Below, piece after piece: positions 50,301-61,119 of a stretch of 64,000 nt of DNA. A program made the translations under genes and the position numbers. The notes under the pieces are model-generated. The model did no database searches. It saw nothing but the letters and a program-made list of their open reading frames with translations, and was not told the origin of the DNA. Location of the stretch: contig WNNJ02001646.1 in assembly GCA_012934845.2 (NCBI GenBank), forward strand, positions 1-64,000. Direction: 5' to 3'. The DNA is from Pomphorhynchus laevis. Taxonomy: Eukaryota; Acanthocephala; Palaeacanthocephala; Echinorhynchida; Pomphorhynchidae. Position 1 is the stretch's first letter, and each line of letters opens with the position of its first letter.

Positions 50301-53300
50301 TTCGAAGCATTTGATGATGTGTTATTTTTTTTGATTATTTGTAAGAACTGCTGTGTTATAAGGAATGTTGTATACAACATGTACCCAAACTCGAAAAAAT
50401 TACTACTGTCGTTTTTTAACAAAGAATTATGCAAAAATATAAAATAGATATTAAATTTATATTAAAAATTAATTATATTATTATATTAATAATATTAAAT
50501 TAATTAAATTTTGATTAAAATTTAGTTTTTTCTAAATTTAATCAAGTTTAGAATAACTTCTGAATTATTTAACGTTAATCTTTCGAGTTAGGCATGTTAG
50601 GAGGCAAAAATTTAGTTTTAATATCATTTGGCTAGAATTGTTTTATTGAGACTTGTAATATGTACAAAGTCTAAATTGAGCTGGTTGAACGCATTTTAAT
50701 ATGATACGTAAAGGATTATTCAAATTTTTGATGTGATTCTAAAAGCATTGAATGCGTTAAAACGTTGTTGCCATTAAAGATGGCAACAACGTTTATATCT
50801 TTTTTTTCTAAAGATATTTGGTTTTATATTTTCTAGAATAATAGAAAACTACATTATGATACAATATAATATTATAATAATATAATATATTGTTAATATA
50901 TATTATACTCATTTAAGTCAAACGCGAAAGCAAACAGGCAAGACGGTAACACTTTCCGTTTCGTCATCACAATGACTCATCAGTTATTAGTATTTGCACT
51001 GAATGGTCTCACTCTTGAGGAAGTTTAGTATATTTGAAAATAGTTGGTTATAATTTAATTTGTTGCAAAATGTTAAATTTAAATTGACGTGTCGAGTATT
51101 TGTAAACGTAATAGTAAACTAATATTTATGAAATATTAGATTTGTAACATCCATCATCAAATGATATTCTAAATCATTTTACTGGCTATAAAAATGAAGC
51201 TATAAAAATTCTTAACTGAAATATTGAAAATCTTAGGATTTAGATATTTATATTTTTTAAATGATTTATCGCACAAAATACGTGGACTGATTGAACTGGT
51301 TTGCTAAAGTTATCTAAATGAATTATAATTCAATTGCAAGAAGTGAATATGCAAATAATATTTATATCTGCAAATATTTTATTTAAATATTATGCTCTAT
51401 AAATTGTAATGATTAAAACTAAATGATTGTTTATTATATAATTTATTATCTGATTTTTTCATTATATTTTTTCATTGAAACAAAATGACTTTTATTAAAA
51501 TTATGATATAATATTAAATTATATTATATTATCTATATGCTAAATCGGAGTTTTTGTGTCATTGACATGAAAATGTGTCATTTTAAAATGAATAAAATTA
51601 ATTATAACTATCTTAATTATTAATTAAAAACCTTAGATAATCTTATAACACTATTTTTATAATAATGATGGATTTCAAAAGTATATGCAAATATGTTGGG
51701 GTTGATAATGCGCACAAAAACTATTACATTTGATTGTTTTATTAATTAGCTCCTGTGATTTCTAACCAAAATAAATGTATTCGCTTGACAATAGAATTGA
51801 AAATGATCGCTAATTGAATGTCCTTACGTTTGATAATTAACGCTCATTTGATTTTCATCATTTATCTTTTGTATTTTTCCTTATTATCGTGAATTTTCCT
51901 ATTCAGCATTTGAGTAGTCGCCGACATTTTCTCAGCACACTGGATTTATTACCAATGCGGAACTGTATTGAAATCGTAAGTAATAATTCTATTTTATGTG
52001 CGTGTAGAAACTTAGAAAAATTGTTACGTTTATAATTTAAAATATAAAAATTGTTACGTTTATAATATATTTTATAATATAAATAACTATTATAAATAGT
52101 TATTTATAATAGTTATTTACTATTAATAATAGTTATATATATTATTTAATATACTATTATATTAAATAGTGTATATTTAATATACAACCTGCTTTCATAA
52201 TTAAAAGCAGCAAAAATTAGTAAAAATATTACTAATATTGGTAAAATATTTCCACATTAGTTCACTGAACAACACTTGACATATTTAGAAAATATTTGTA
52301 TTTTATACAAATTATTAATCATTTAAACCTTTAGTACAATAAACCTTTACCGATAAAACTTTTGCTCATCTTGATTTTAAAAGACATATTTCACTTAACT
52401 AATTTTTATGGTATTATTTAATTGTTCAGGACGTTTTGAAAATGAATAATTCAACATGACACTTGAAAAGGGCTATATTGTAGAAAAATTGTGATTTTTA
52501 TTGTGATTTATTATTCCTCTCGATGTTTAACCGGCCTGAACACTTTAAGAGCACATCGAACGTATCAGTGGGCTGTATTATTTAATTGTATTTGATTTTA
52601 TTGATATACATATTTGATGTACATATTTTATTTATCACATAAATTTATCATTTTATTTATATAAAATGATAAAATTATAAAGAATTTTGGATGATACAGA
52701 TCAATTTTTGATCATTATTGATAAGTTACATCGCATTTTCTTAAAATGCGATGTAACTTTAAATGCGATGCATTTCTTTAAATTCTTTGGAATTTTGACG
52801 ATGGTCTTCTTTTATTTATTCTAACCAAATCTTTCGTCGTTGACAAATCTGTATTGCTTACGAAGTCGTCAATTAAATGCATCTTAAACTGTAAAAATTT
52901 TTAACGTAATCGTTTAAAAACAGCTGTTTCATCACTATATATATTTATGTAAAGTGATTATCGGACTTTTTTGAATTCGAATCATTAAATAGCTTAAGAC
53001 CGAGTATAGATGCCGGCAGATTTATGCTTAAACTTGTTTCCCAAATATTTGAAATTTGCGTATTATAAATCAGAAGAAAATTGTAAACAAAAGAAAATCA
53101 ATAATTTTATTTAAACGTTTTTATTAAAACGTTTTTTTTTTGCATGTTTGAAGTTTTTATGCAAACTATATAAAATGTTTACTTTTGTAGCAAGGAACCA
53201 AATACCTTGATTTTTTACCGGCTATTTTCCGTTTTAATTCTTGTTTGTCTTTATTAAAATCCAATAGCAGTGCCCCGTATTGAGTTCAAAAACCATTTTT

Positions 53301-54727
53301 GTATTTTGTAGAGTTTGATATGTGGAATTCCAATTGAAGAAATCGATAACTATCAGGAAATCTCCACTGCTTTTAAGGAGCTTGAAAAGTCATATCGTGC
53401 GCCGTTTGAGCTGTGCGATCTGCAGAAACGATATTGCCAGTATTTCTGTGCATTCTGTCTGTTTTCTATTAGGCACTCGACCGAATTAGAAAAGGTCTGC
53501 CTATTAATCTTTCTAATTATATGAGTGCAAAGTTGTTTTTAGCATATTCATTCAGCTAATCATATTAAGAATATGGAAGCAAAAGATGCCCTACCAAAAG
53601 AAAACTTTAAAAATCTCGCCCTCATGAAGGTAATTTTTATTTATTCCTTGATATCTTCAAAATTTCGTTTAATTCACAATAGATTTAATGAATATATTTA
53701 AAGATTGAGTCCTTTTTAAAAATCTATATTCTCATTTTACCCTCTATCGTTCATCGTATAGGAGTACATTCGAAGTTTACTTATCCCAGATGAGCATAAA
53801 AAGGACATAAGCTCAGTTGAAGATCTACCTGAATCGGTAAAAAACAGTCTACCACTAAATTCCTATACAGATGAACTGATTGATAAATCAATTGAATCTG
53901 CTTTAAATGATCCTGAAACTTTGATTGAGCGCTCAATTGCGCGCTTTGTAGCTAATCAGTTGAACGATAAACTGGGAGGTAGACGCCGCAAGCGCAATCA
54001 TCCCGGAGGTCGCAACCGTGGTAATACTGGTGCGGCTAAGCGACTACGTCAAAGCCGTGCAAACTTCTATCGTGATTCAAACGTTCGAGCTGCTCTGCGC
54101 ACTGCTTTTAGCGGTGCCGGCAGCAGTGCTGATCATTCTGCATTGAGCACTGCAGCTGATAATTCTCGTAGCGCCAGAATGGCAGCATCAATGAGCGAAA
54201 GCAAGTTTTCTAGAGGAGACTCGAGAAGGGTGTCTGCTTCCACTGAAGAACTTCGCCGTAGGCGTAGTTTGGCTTTAATGTACGCTGAAGAATCGATGCT
54301 TCGTTCTGGCATACGACGATCCTTCTCACCGATGCATCCTACATATGCAGCATCAGATCGTTTTGCTTACAATAGCAGGCCAACAAATATAGTAAGCGAT
54401 CGCCTTCGCGATAACACCGGCGTCGGTTACTACGACACCAATCAAAGAAACGTTGCATTCGGAGGGCAATGGCTTTCTGGATCAGGAACAAATTTATATG
54501 ACAATCGTCAATGGTCTAGGCCAATGATGAACCGAAGTGAATACTCCGATAGTTTTCACAATCGCCCAAATGTTGTTGATCCAACAACGGGAGGATCTGT
54601 ATATTCATCGTCACTAGCGCCTCTGTCTTCTCAGCAATTACCAGCTGCATATATGCATCATTCGACCTACGGTGGTAGTGAATATAACAACGTAGCGGTA
54701 AATCGTAATAACTACTATAGACACTGA
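44378..54727 (+). CDS. Nine-exon gene: protein with three matrin-type C2H2 zinc fingers (687 residues)
   Basis: Exons at 44378-44607, 46923-46974, 47033-47167, 47867-48052, 50093-50248, 51907-51975, 53312-53494, 53543-53629 and 53762-54727. All joins are GT/AG and in phase, giving 687 residues. The first coding exon opens directly after TTTTTTCAG, so a 5' UTR exon lies upstream. Finger 1: C107-x2-C110-x12-H123-x3-H127. Finger 2: C239-x2-C242-x11-H254-x5-H260. Finger 3: C322-x2-C325-x12-H338-x5-H344. Spacing and HLSSRRH / HIHSANH ends are of the matrin/U1-like type, known to bind RNA or structured nucleic acid. RRRKR (440-444) resembles a nuclear signal. The tail is low-complexity. Most likely a nuclear RNA-associated protein; no orthologue recognised. 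Confidence 0.75.
44608..46922 (+). other. Intron 1 of the zinc-finger gene
   Basis: Begins GTATGT, ends TTGTTCAG. Contains the hammerhead palindrome at 44998-45217; otherwise AT-rich with a pyrimidine-rich plus-strand stretch near 46020-46190. Confidence 0.6.
44998..45217. ncRNA. 220-bp near-perfect palindrome with paired hammerhead motifs
   Basis: The left arm starts GCGAGGAAACAGGAATATTT and the right arm ends AAATATTCCTGTTTCCTCGC, about 105 bp each. On plus the right arm reads CTGAAGA, T, GACG, a loop, CGTC, GAAATATTGG, a hammerhead core of the same layout as at 9.7 kb. The left arm (minus) reads TTGAAGA, T, GACG, TGC, CGTC, GAAATATTGG. Arms differ only by a few bases and a short insertion in stem II. 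It also contains TTTCTTGGTTATT, found in the 5' leader of the LINE at 35180. Confidence 0.7.
47033..47167 (+). CDS. Exon 3: zinc finger 1
   Basis: Preceded by AAACTGGTAG, followed by donor GTACGT; 135 bp, phase 0 in and out. Encodes YNCSICRVNLPNFSHYLF then HSLGHMH and a basic run HRRRRASVR that would sit next to nucleic acid. Confidence 0.75.
47867..48137 (+). CDS. Exon 4, with two possible donors
   Basis: Begins after TTGTAG (ANKIELSSWDKLVHILCEAD). Donor AAG|GTAATA at 48053 keeps phase 0 to exon 5 and is the one used in the 687-residue model. Donor CAG|GTTTGT at 48138 would add VIDKALEFAEANLSINHGF and RIVRFPYIS, which look coding but leave phase 1, incompatible with exon 5. It would have to join other exons. 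Confidence 0.6.
48843..48898 (+). CDS. Candidate alternative exon
   Basis: Bounded by TTTACAG and GTAAGT. Open only in one phase: LPKPINDDSSVPIETIVN. It enters in phase 2 and leaves in phase 1, so it does not fit the main model directly. Possibly joined through a 16-bp mini-exon near 48640. Low confidence. Confidence 0.3.
49415..49573 (+). CDS. Candidate alternative terminal exon
   Basis: After GTTTGCAG the frame reads AEEFARFKHLPKHAFSNLIH then CIYALSKPHYNLIVKRETTI and stops at TAA (49571), with AATAAA immediately downstream (49576). Phase 0 entry is compatible with the 48053 donor of exon 4, so a short isoform ending here before fingers 2 and 3 is possible. Confidence 0.4.
   Translation, partial: AEEFARFKHLPKHAFSNLIHCIYALSKPHYNLIVKRETTIVDLTNSLQYLCV
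49635..49673. repeat. Perfect 17-bp inverted repeat
   Basis: TACTCAATCATGAAAAT, CACAG, then ATTTTCATGATTGAGTA. Located 60 bp after the AATAAA of the candidate short isoform; could be a transcript-end hairpin or chance. Confidence 0.6.
50093..51975 (+). CDS. Exons 5-6: zinc finger 2
   Basis: Exon 5 (50093-50248) follows TGCTCTTAG and ends before GTGAGT; exon 6 (51907-51975) follows CCTATTCAG and ends before GTAAGT. The finger is split by the intron: MAFCDICDSRLPEGLCAA, then HLSSRRHFLSTLDLL. The intron holds the antisense hammerhead at 50930-50998. Confidence 0.75.
50930..50998 (-). ncRNA. Complete type I hammerhead ribozyme, antisense in an intron
   Basis: Minus strand, 5' to 3'. Stem I strand GCAAATA (50997-50991), then the inner strand TAA, the core CTGATGA (50983-50977), stem II GTCAT / TGTG / ATGAC (50976-50963, five Watson-Crick pairs) and GAAA (50962-50959). 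Stem III is ACGG / 9-nt loop / CCGT (four pairs). Then C (50942) is the scissile residue in a GTC triplet, TTG (50941-50939) closes inner stem I, and TGTTTGC (50936-50930) closes outer stem I. All 13 core positions of the consensus are present. Self-cleavage would fall between 50942 and 50941. It lies in the 1.66-kb intron between exons 5 and 6, opposite to transcription, so it must come from an antisense RNA or be a retroelement remnant. Confidence 0.8.
53312..53629 (+). CDS. Exons 7-8: zinc finger 3
   Basis: Exon 7 (53312-53494) begins SLICGIPIEEIDNYQEISTA and ends at YFCAFCLFSIRHSTELEK with a weak donor (GTCTGC). Exon 8 (53543-53629) supplies HIHSANHIKNMEAKD. The 48-bp intron is very short, but the split position and matching phase complete the finger. 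Confidence 0.75.
53762..54727 (+). CDS. Last exon: low-complexity C-terminal tail
   Basis: Starts after CGTATAG with EYIRSLLIPDEHKKDISSVE. An acidic helix-like part (NDPETLIERSIARFVANQLN) precedes GGRRRKRNHPGGRNRGNTGA, Ser/Arg runs (RRVSASTEELRRRRSLAL) and a Tyr/Asn/Gly/Ser-rich end (VGYYDTNQRN, NNVAVNRNNYYRH). The composition resembles disordered RNA-binding tails. Stop at 54725; poly(A) signal AATAAA at 54991. Confidence 0.8.
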   Translation, partial: EYIRSLLIPDEHKKDISSVEDLPESVKNSLPLNSYTDELIDKSIESALNDPETLIERSIARFVANQLNDKLGGRRRKRNHPGGRNRGNTGAAKRLRQSRANFYRDSNVRAALRTAFSGAGSSADHSALSTAADNSRSARMAASMSESKFSRGDSRRVSASTEELRRRRSLALMYAEESMLRSGIRRSFSPMHPTYAASDRFAYNSRPTNIVSDRLRDNTGVGYYDTNQRNVAFGGQWLSGSGTNLYDNRQWSRPMMNRSEYSDSFHNRPNVVDPTTGGSVYSSSLAPLSSQQLPAAYMHHSTYGGSEYNNVAVNRNNYYRH

Positions 54728-54990
54728 AAATTCATGGTGTTGTTTATCGGTATTTGTTTTTTGAAATCAAAACATAAACCAATTACCTATTACCAAATTA
54801 CATTAGCCTTTTCATTTTGTATTCTGTGACTATTCACTCTGCTTTTTTGTGTGTAATTTGTCAAAAGAAAATTAAGTCGACGAACTCCAGCCATAGTCAA
54901 AATTGAAATTATCTTGTTATTTGGATGTTTTTACTAATTTCTATTAAGCACAACAACGGATTCCAGTCGCTTTATCTGTTAATAGCTCAG

Positions 54991-54996
54991 AATAAA
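54991..54996 (+). terminator. Poly(A) signal of the zinc-finger gene
   Basis: AATAAA 264 bp downstream of the stop codon; first good signal after the last exon. Confidence 0.5.
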
Positions 54997-55219
54997 ATAA
55001 TTACTTTTTTAAAATATAATAAAATATAAATTAATAAATAATGCATTACTAAATAATAGCTCAAAATAATAAATAAAATTAATAATAATTTTATTATTAA
55101 AATAATGGATCTACTAAATAATGGATCTGACTAACAATTAAATAAAAACAACTACTTGATTACTAAATAAATTTATAGTAGTAATTTATATTACCTTTTT
55201 ATTAAATATTAAATGCCCA

Positions 55220-58137
55220 AATAAATAATAACATAATAACTTAATACTAAAGAAATAAAAATAATAACTTAATACTAAAGAAATTTATAATAATTTACTA
55301 ATATTATTTATTAATTTGTAATTTTAATTAATTACTACTTTATTATTAAATGTTAAGAACACAAATTAATAAGTAATAAAATAAAAACTTAATACTAAAG
55401 AAATTTATAATAATTTACTAATATTATTTAGTAATTTGTAATTTTAATAAATTACTACTTTATTAAATATTAAGAACACAAATTAATAAGTAATAAAATA
55501 ATAACTTAATACTGAAGAAATTTATAATAATTTACTAATATTATTTATTAATTTGTAATTTTAATAAATTACTACTTTATTAAATATTAAGAACACAAAT
55601 TAATAAGTAATAAAATAATAACTTAATACTGAAGAAATTTATAATAATTTACTAATATTATTTATTAATTTGTAATTTTAATAAATTACTACTTTATTAA
55701 ATATTAAGAACACAAATTAATAAGTAATAAAATAATAACTTAATACTGAAGAAATTTATAATAATTTACTAATATTATTTAGTAATTTGTAATTTTAATA
55801 AATTACTACTTTATTATTAAATATTTAGAGCACAAATTAATAAGTAATAAAATCATAACTTAATACTGAAGAAATTTATAATAATTTACTAATATTAATT
55901 AGTAATTTGTAATTTTAATAAATTACTACTTTATTATTAAATGTTAAGAACACAAATTAATAAGTAATAAAATAATAACTTAATACTGAAGAAATTTATA
56001 ATAATTTACTAATATTAATTAGTAATTTGTAATTTTAATTAATTACTACTTTATTATTAAATGTTAAGAACACAAATTAATAAGTAATAAAATAAAAACT
56101 TAATACTAAAGAAATTTATAATAATTTACTAATATTATTTAGTAATTTGTAATTTTAATAAATTACTACTTTATTATTAAATGTTAAGAACACAAATTAA
56201 TAAGTAATAAAATAAAAACTTAATACTGAAGAAATTTATAATAATTTACTAATATTAATTAGTAATTTGTAATTTTAATAAATTACTTCTTTATTATTAA
56301 ATGTTAAGAACACAAATTAATAAGTAATAAAATAAAAACTTAATACTGAAGAAATTTATAATAATTTACTAATATTATTTAGTAATTTGTAATTTTAATA
56401 AATTACTACTTTATTATTAAATATTTAGAGCACAAATTAATAAGTAATAAAATCATAACTTAATACTGAAGAAATTTATAATAATTTACTAATATTATTT
56501 ATTAATTTGTAATTTTAATAAATTACTACTTTATTAAATATTAAGAACACAAATTAATAAGTAATAAAATAATAACTTAATACTGAAGAAATTTATAATA
56601 ATTTACTAATATTATTTAGTAATTTGTAATTTTAATAAATTACTACTTTATTATTAAATATTTAGAGCACAAATTAATAAGTAATAAAATCATAACTTAA
56701 TACTGAAGAAATTTATAATAATTTACTAATATTAATTAGTAATTTGTAATTTTAATAAATTACTACTTTATTATTAAATGTTAAGAACACAAATTAATAA
56801 GTAATAAAATAATAACTTAATACTGAAGAAATTTATAATAATTTACTAATATTAATTAGTAATTTGTAATTTTAATAAATTACTACTTTATTATTAAATG
56901 TTAAGAACACAAATTAATAAGTAATAAAATAAAAACTTAATACTGAAGAAATTTATAATAATTTACTAATATTATTTAGTAATTTGTAATTTTAATAAAT
57001 TACTACTTTATTATTAAATGTTAAGAACACAAATTAATAAGTAATAAAATAAAAACTTAATACTGAAGAAATTTATAATAATTTACTAATATTATTTATT
57101 AATTTGTAATTTTAATAAATTACTACTTTATTAAATATTAAGAACACAAATTAATAAGTAATAAAATAAAAACTTAATACTGAAGAAATTTATAATAATT
57201 TACTAATATTAATTAGTAATTTGTAATTTTAATAAATTACTACTTTATTATTAAATGTTAAGAACACAAATTAATAAGTAATAAAATAATAACTTAATAC
57301 TGAAGAAATTTATAATAATTTACTAATATTAATTAGTAATTTGTAATTTTAATAAATTACTACTTTATTATTAAATATTTAGAGCACAAATAAATAAGTA
57401 ATAAAATCATAACTTAATACTGAAGAAATTTATAATAATTTACTAATATTAATTAGTAATTTGTAATTTTAATAAATTACTACTTTATTATTAAATGTTA
57501 AGAACACAAATTAATAAGTAATAAAATAATAACTTAATACTGAAGAAATTTATAATAATTTACTAATATTAATTAGTAATTTGTAATTTTAATAAATTAC
57601 TACTTTATTATTAAATGTTAAGAACACAAATTAATAAGTAATAAAATAATAACTTAATACTGAAGAAATTTATAATAATTTACTAATATTAATTAGTAAT
57701 TTGTAATTTTAATAAATTACTACTTTATTATTAAATGTTAAGAACACAAATTAATAAGTAATAAAATAAAAACTTAATACTGAAGAAATTTATAATAATT
57801 TACTAATATTATTTAGTAATTTGTAATTTTAATAAATTACTACTTTATTATTAAATGTTAAGAACACAAATTAATAAGTAATAAAATAATAACTTAATAC
57901 TGAAGAAATTTATAATAATTTACTAATATTAATTTAGTAATTTGTAATTTTAATAAATTACTACTTTATTATTAAATGTTAAGAACACAAATTAATAAGT
58001 AATAAAATAAAAACTTAATACTGAAGAAATTTATAATAATTTACTAATATTAATTAGTAATTTGTAATTTTAATAAATTACTACTTTATTATTAAATGTT
58101 AAGAACACAAATAAATAAGTAATAAAATAATAAATAA
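55220..58137. repeat. AT-rich satellite, 120-bp unit, about 24 copies
   Basis: The unit contains TAATACTGAAGAAATTTATA, TTAATAAATTACTACTTTAT and ACACAAATTAATAAGTAATA. The period is 120 bp, or 117 bp where one TTA is missing. Three variants alternate: AAATGTTAAGAACAC (120), AAATATTTAGAGCAC with AAATCATAAC (120) and AAATATTAAGAACAC (117). Copies are over ~95% alike, so the array was homogenised recently. It begins about 220 bp past the poly(A) signal of the zinc-finger gene. Confidence 0.95.
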
Positions 58138-58139
58138 TA

Positions 58140-59835
58140 AATAAAAAAAATCTAATAAATATTTTATTGGTAATTAGTTGAAGCATGTGCAACTTTATGC
58201 AAAGCTTAATAATAAAACAAAACTTTAATATCATGATTGATTCACGGAATATCTTCCACATGTTTTGTACACTCGAGATTAATAAATTCAATTAAATCAG
58301 CATATTGAAATATTTGAAATGTAATCACAACGAGATTTTGTATCTATAAAAAAGAAAACTAACTGCTCAGCAAAATTATAACTTTCAAAGCAAAATTACT
58401 ATATGATATTTTCATATAGATATTAAATTCCAGGTTGTTGTGCAGGTCTAGTCAATTCATAAATCTAAAAATGTCAACAAAGTATATAAAAATACCTAAA
58501 AATACTTTAGCAAAAATACTTTAAATCGAACTAGCATTAATATAAATTATGGCATTTTAATATTTCTATTAATTTTTTAATTAATTGAAATTAATTAAAT
58601 TCACATATCGTAATATTCTATCATTTTAGACTGTGTATTTACTTTAAATCATGTCGGTGCTGTATACCCATAAATACTGCATTGTTATACAATATCGTAT
58701 ATCAATGCAGTATCAAATATGAAATTGTATCAAATATTAAATGATCTTATCAACATTGCTATTTTATTAAAGTTCTTAAAATATTTTTTTAAACCTATTT
58801 ATAAGTAACTTTTTCTAATAATTAATTATTATTTAATTAATAATTTTTAATTTGCAAATAATTTGTTTTGCAAAAAACTGAATGAAAGACTAAAATTAAT
58901 TTTTTTTTAATTTCATTTTAACGCACATCATTTCAGTCAATCAACACAAGTCTTTTTTTATTTTGATCAATTTTCGAGATCAGGCCGACTTTTAGATCAA
59001 GAGTTCAATTATTTTCTTTAAATTGCTCACTTGATTACTTCTCAAATATATATATGAATACAGACTTCTACAGACAAAGACTGTTCCAATACAGTTGTCA
59101 TTGTTGAAAGTGTTAGTTCTTTAATGAACTAGCTATGACCTGACTTGCCAAAGTTTAGAGAACCCAACCAGTTGAAAAGGGATATAAAATGCAATGCAAT
59201 CTACTTTTATTATTGTAAGGTTGTCAGCAAATAATGATTTAATATTAATATTATTAAAATCTAATATTAATAATAAATCTATATTAATGTAATATTAATC
59301 TAATATTAAACATAAGGATTAAAGTTTTCCAATAGATAGACATTAATCGTATCACTAAAATCTAACATTGGACGTTTTGAATGACAATATATAAGCATCT
59401 AAAAATGACAATAAAAAGGGCATTTTGCTATAACCGTCGATATTTATACATAATTAATTATCGACAAGCGTTTATAGTGTCAATCGAAAATCATGATCTT
59501 GATCCATCCCTACGCGTATTTAGTATTTGTAAATGTCAATAAATAGGTAAATTGATAAATTCTTTTTATAATTTATTTTAAATATCAATTGCTATTACGA
59601 TGAAAATTAGGCTATTCAATACACGAATTTCATTTATAAACTGTAAATTAATTTGTTGAGTTATTAAAATGTTTCGATAAAATAAAATCGATAAATCAGA
59701 TTCCTTAGAAATTTAATCAATTTGAATATTAATGAAACCAAAAATAGAAACTGTGGATTTACTGAAAAATTGATATTTTGATAGTATTATGATTAAGGAT
59801 TAGAATTAAGGAACAGAATTTATAGAATATATATA
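58140..59835. other. Intergenic, nothing recognised
   Basis: Very AT-rich; no supported gene, RNA or repeat. Confidence 0.4.
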
Positions 59836-59837
59836 CA

Positions 59838-60287
59838 ATGCGTATGAAATTATCATGCAAATATGTGCTTTTACGATTAAATTATGTACTTTTATCTAAT
59901 AACTATGAAATTTGCAAATGTTATTCTTTAAATTTATAAATTTATTATTTATTTATACATTAAATCTAAATGCCGATAAAGCAGACGAGTCGAGTGATTG
60001 TCAGCCGACATTATAAAGACCGAAACGCGAAACGTAGATATTGGATCAGTAGCTGATAAGGTCTACCAATACTGAAATGTAACGTACTGCTGTTGACTTA
60101 TAGATAGGATTACAGTAGCGTGCAGAATAAAAATAGTCATCTAAATTTCAATGATAACAAATAACCGCACTGGTATATCAATTTGAAATTTCAATGTACA
60201 GTTCGTATGAAATTATCATGCAAATATGTGCTTTTACGATTAAATTGTGTACTTTTATCTAATAACTATGCAATTTGCAAATGTTAT
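59838..60287. repeat. ~90-bp direct repeat flanking a hammerhead-like insert
   Basis: CGTATGAAATTATCATGCAA, then ATATGTGCTTTTACGATTAA and CTTTTATCTAATAACTATG occur at about 59842-59930 and 60200-60287, with only a few differences. Between them lies ~265 bp carrying the hammerhead-like copy 4. Confidence 0.85.
59985..60130 (+). ncRNA. Hammerhead-like dispersed repeat, copy 4 (divergent)
   Basis: GAAAC at 60022 and CTGATAA at 60053. Helices of copy 1 are kept with different bases: AGACC/GGTCT instead of GGGTC/GACCC, TATTGG/CCAATA instead of GTCTGG/CCAGAC, CAGTAG/CTGCTG instead of CAGCAG/CTGCTG. Here the box before the second cleavage-like triplet (ACGTA) is GAAA, but G8 of CTGATGA is A. Base changes on both sides of helices argue that the fold, not only the sequence, was conserved. 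Confidence 0.6.
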
Positions 60288-60497
60288 TAACTTTCGACTT
60301 AGACTTCAATAAACTAAATTGTTTGCAGTTAAGAGTAAATATGCTATGCCGATTTTATCGATTTTTAGCGTTTATAAGTGTCTGACGTTATTATGCAGCA
60401 TATATTATTTTTTATTTGAATGACTTTTCTTCCAGAGTGGAATTTCTCCAGATGATAAAATTGAATAAGTAGACATCAAACAATTGTTAGAAAAAGT

Positions 60498-61116
60498 TTA
60501 CATATTAATGTAGCGACCTCGAGACTCTAACAAACGTAGAAGCCGGTTGTCCATTGAGCTTGTTAAATTTTTTAAATCCAATGAAGTTATTTTACTCGCG
60601 GCTTTAGTAATTTCAGTCCACAGTTCGTTTTTATCGATAAATCGTTTGTTATTTGCGTATACTTTGCGCTTAAGCATTGACCATAAATTTTCAATGGGGT
60701 TCAAATCAGGTGACGACGGAGGCCATTTCATTATTTTAGAGATTTCTATACTATTTCCCTTCCAGGAATTCCATATTGTATTTTGTGACATGTGCGGGCG
60801 CATTGTCTTTCATAAAAATAAAGTTGCTTTCCCCATTACGGATCTGCATGCGATACCATGGCAGAAAATGTTTGTTGAGAAACTCCAAGTATGAATGAGC
60901 GTTCAATTTCACGCCGTCAGGAATACAGAAAGGTCCTATTATTGTGTCGTTTACAATTGCGGCCCAAATAATTAAGCCGCCACCACACTGTTGGCGTCTT
61001 CCTAGAATCGGCTGCGGCGTAGCCGATATACGGTTTCTTACATTCAAGCATCCGAAAGTTTGATCCTCTGGTTGTTTATGATGGTCTGCATTGCAAATTG
61101 TAGGATTTGCAAACAT
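60498..61116 (-). pseudogene. Tc1-like transposase fragment (DDE), one frameshift
   Basis: First frame (61116-60751): RNRISATPQPILGRRQQCGG then GLIIWAAIVNDTIIGPFCIP, PDGVKLNAHSYLEFLNKHFL and FIFMKDNAPAHVTKYNMEFL, including the second catalytic Asp (KDNAPAH). Second frame (to 60498): SIEISKIMKWPPSSPDLNPI then ENLWSMLKRKVYANNKRF, with the final acidic residue of the triad. The frames meet at about 60755-60770, a single-base shift. The N-terminal DNA-binding domain, first Asp and inverted terminal repeats are not seen. Cut-and-paste transposase, now inactive. Confidence 0.85.
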
Positions 61117-61119
61117 ATA

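Noticed and set aside
58070-58291. Minus-strand hydrophobic open frame
   Set aside because: AT-rich satellite edge; Ile/Leu/Phe-rich reading is expected by composition.
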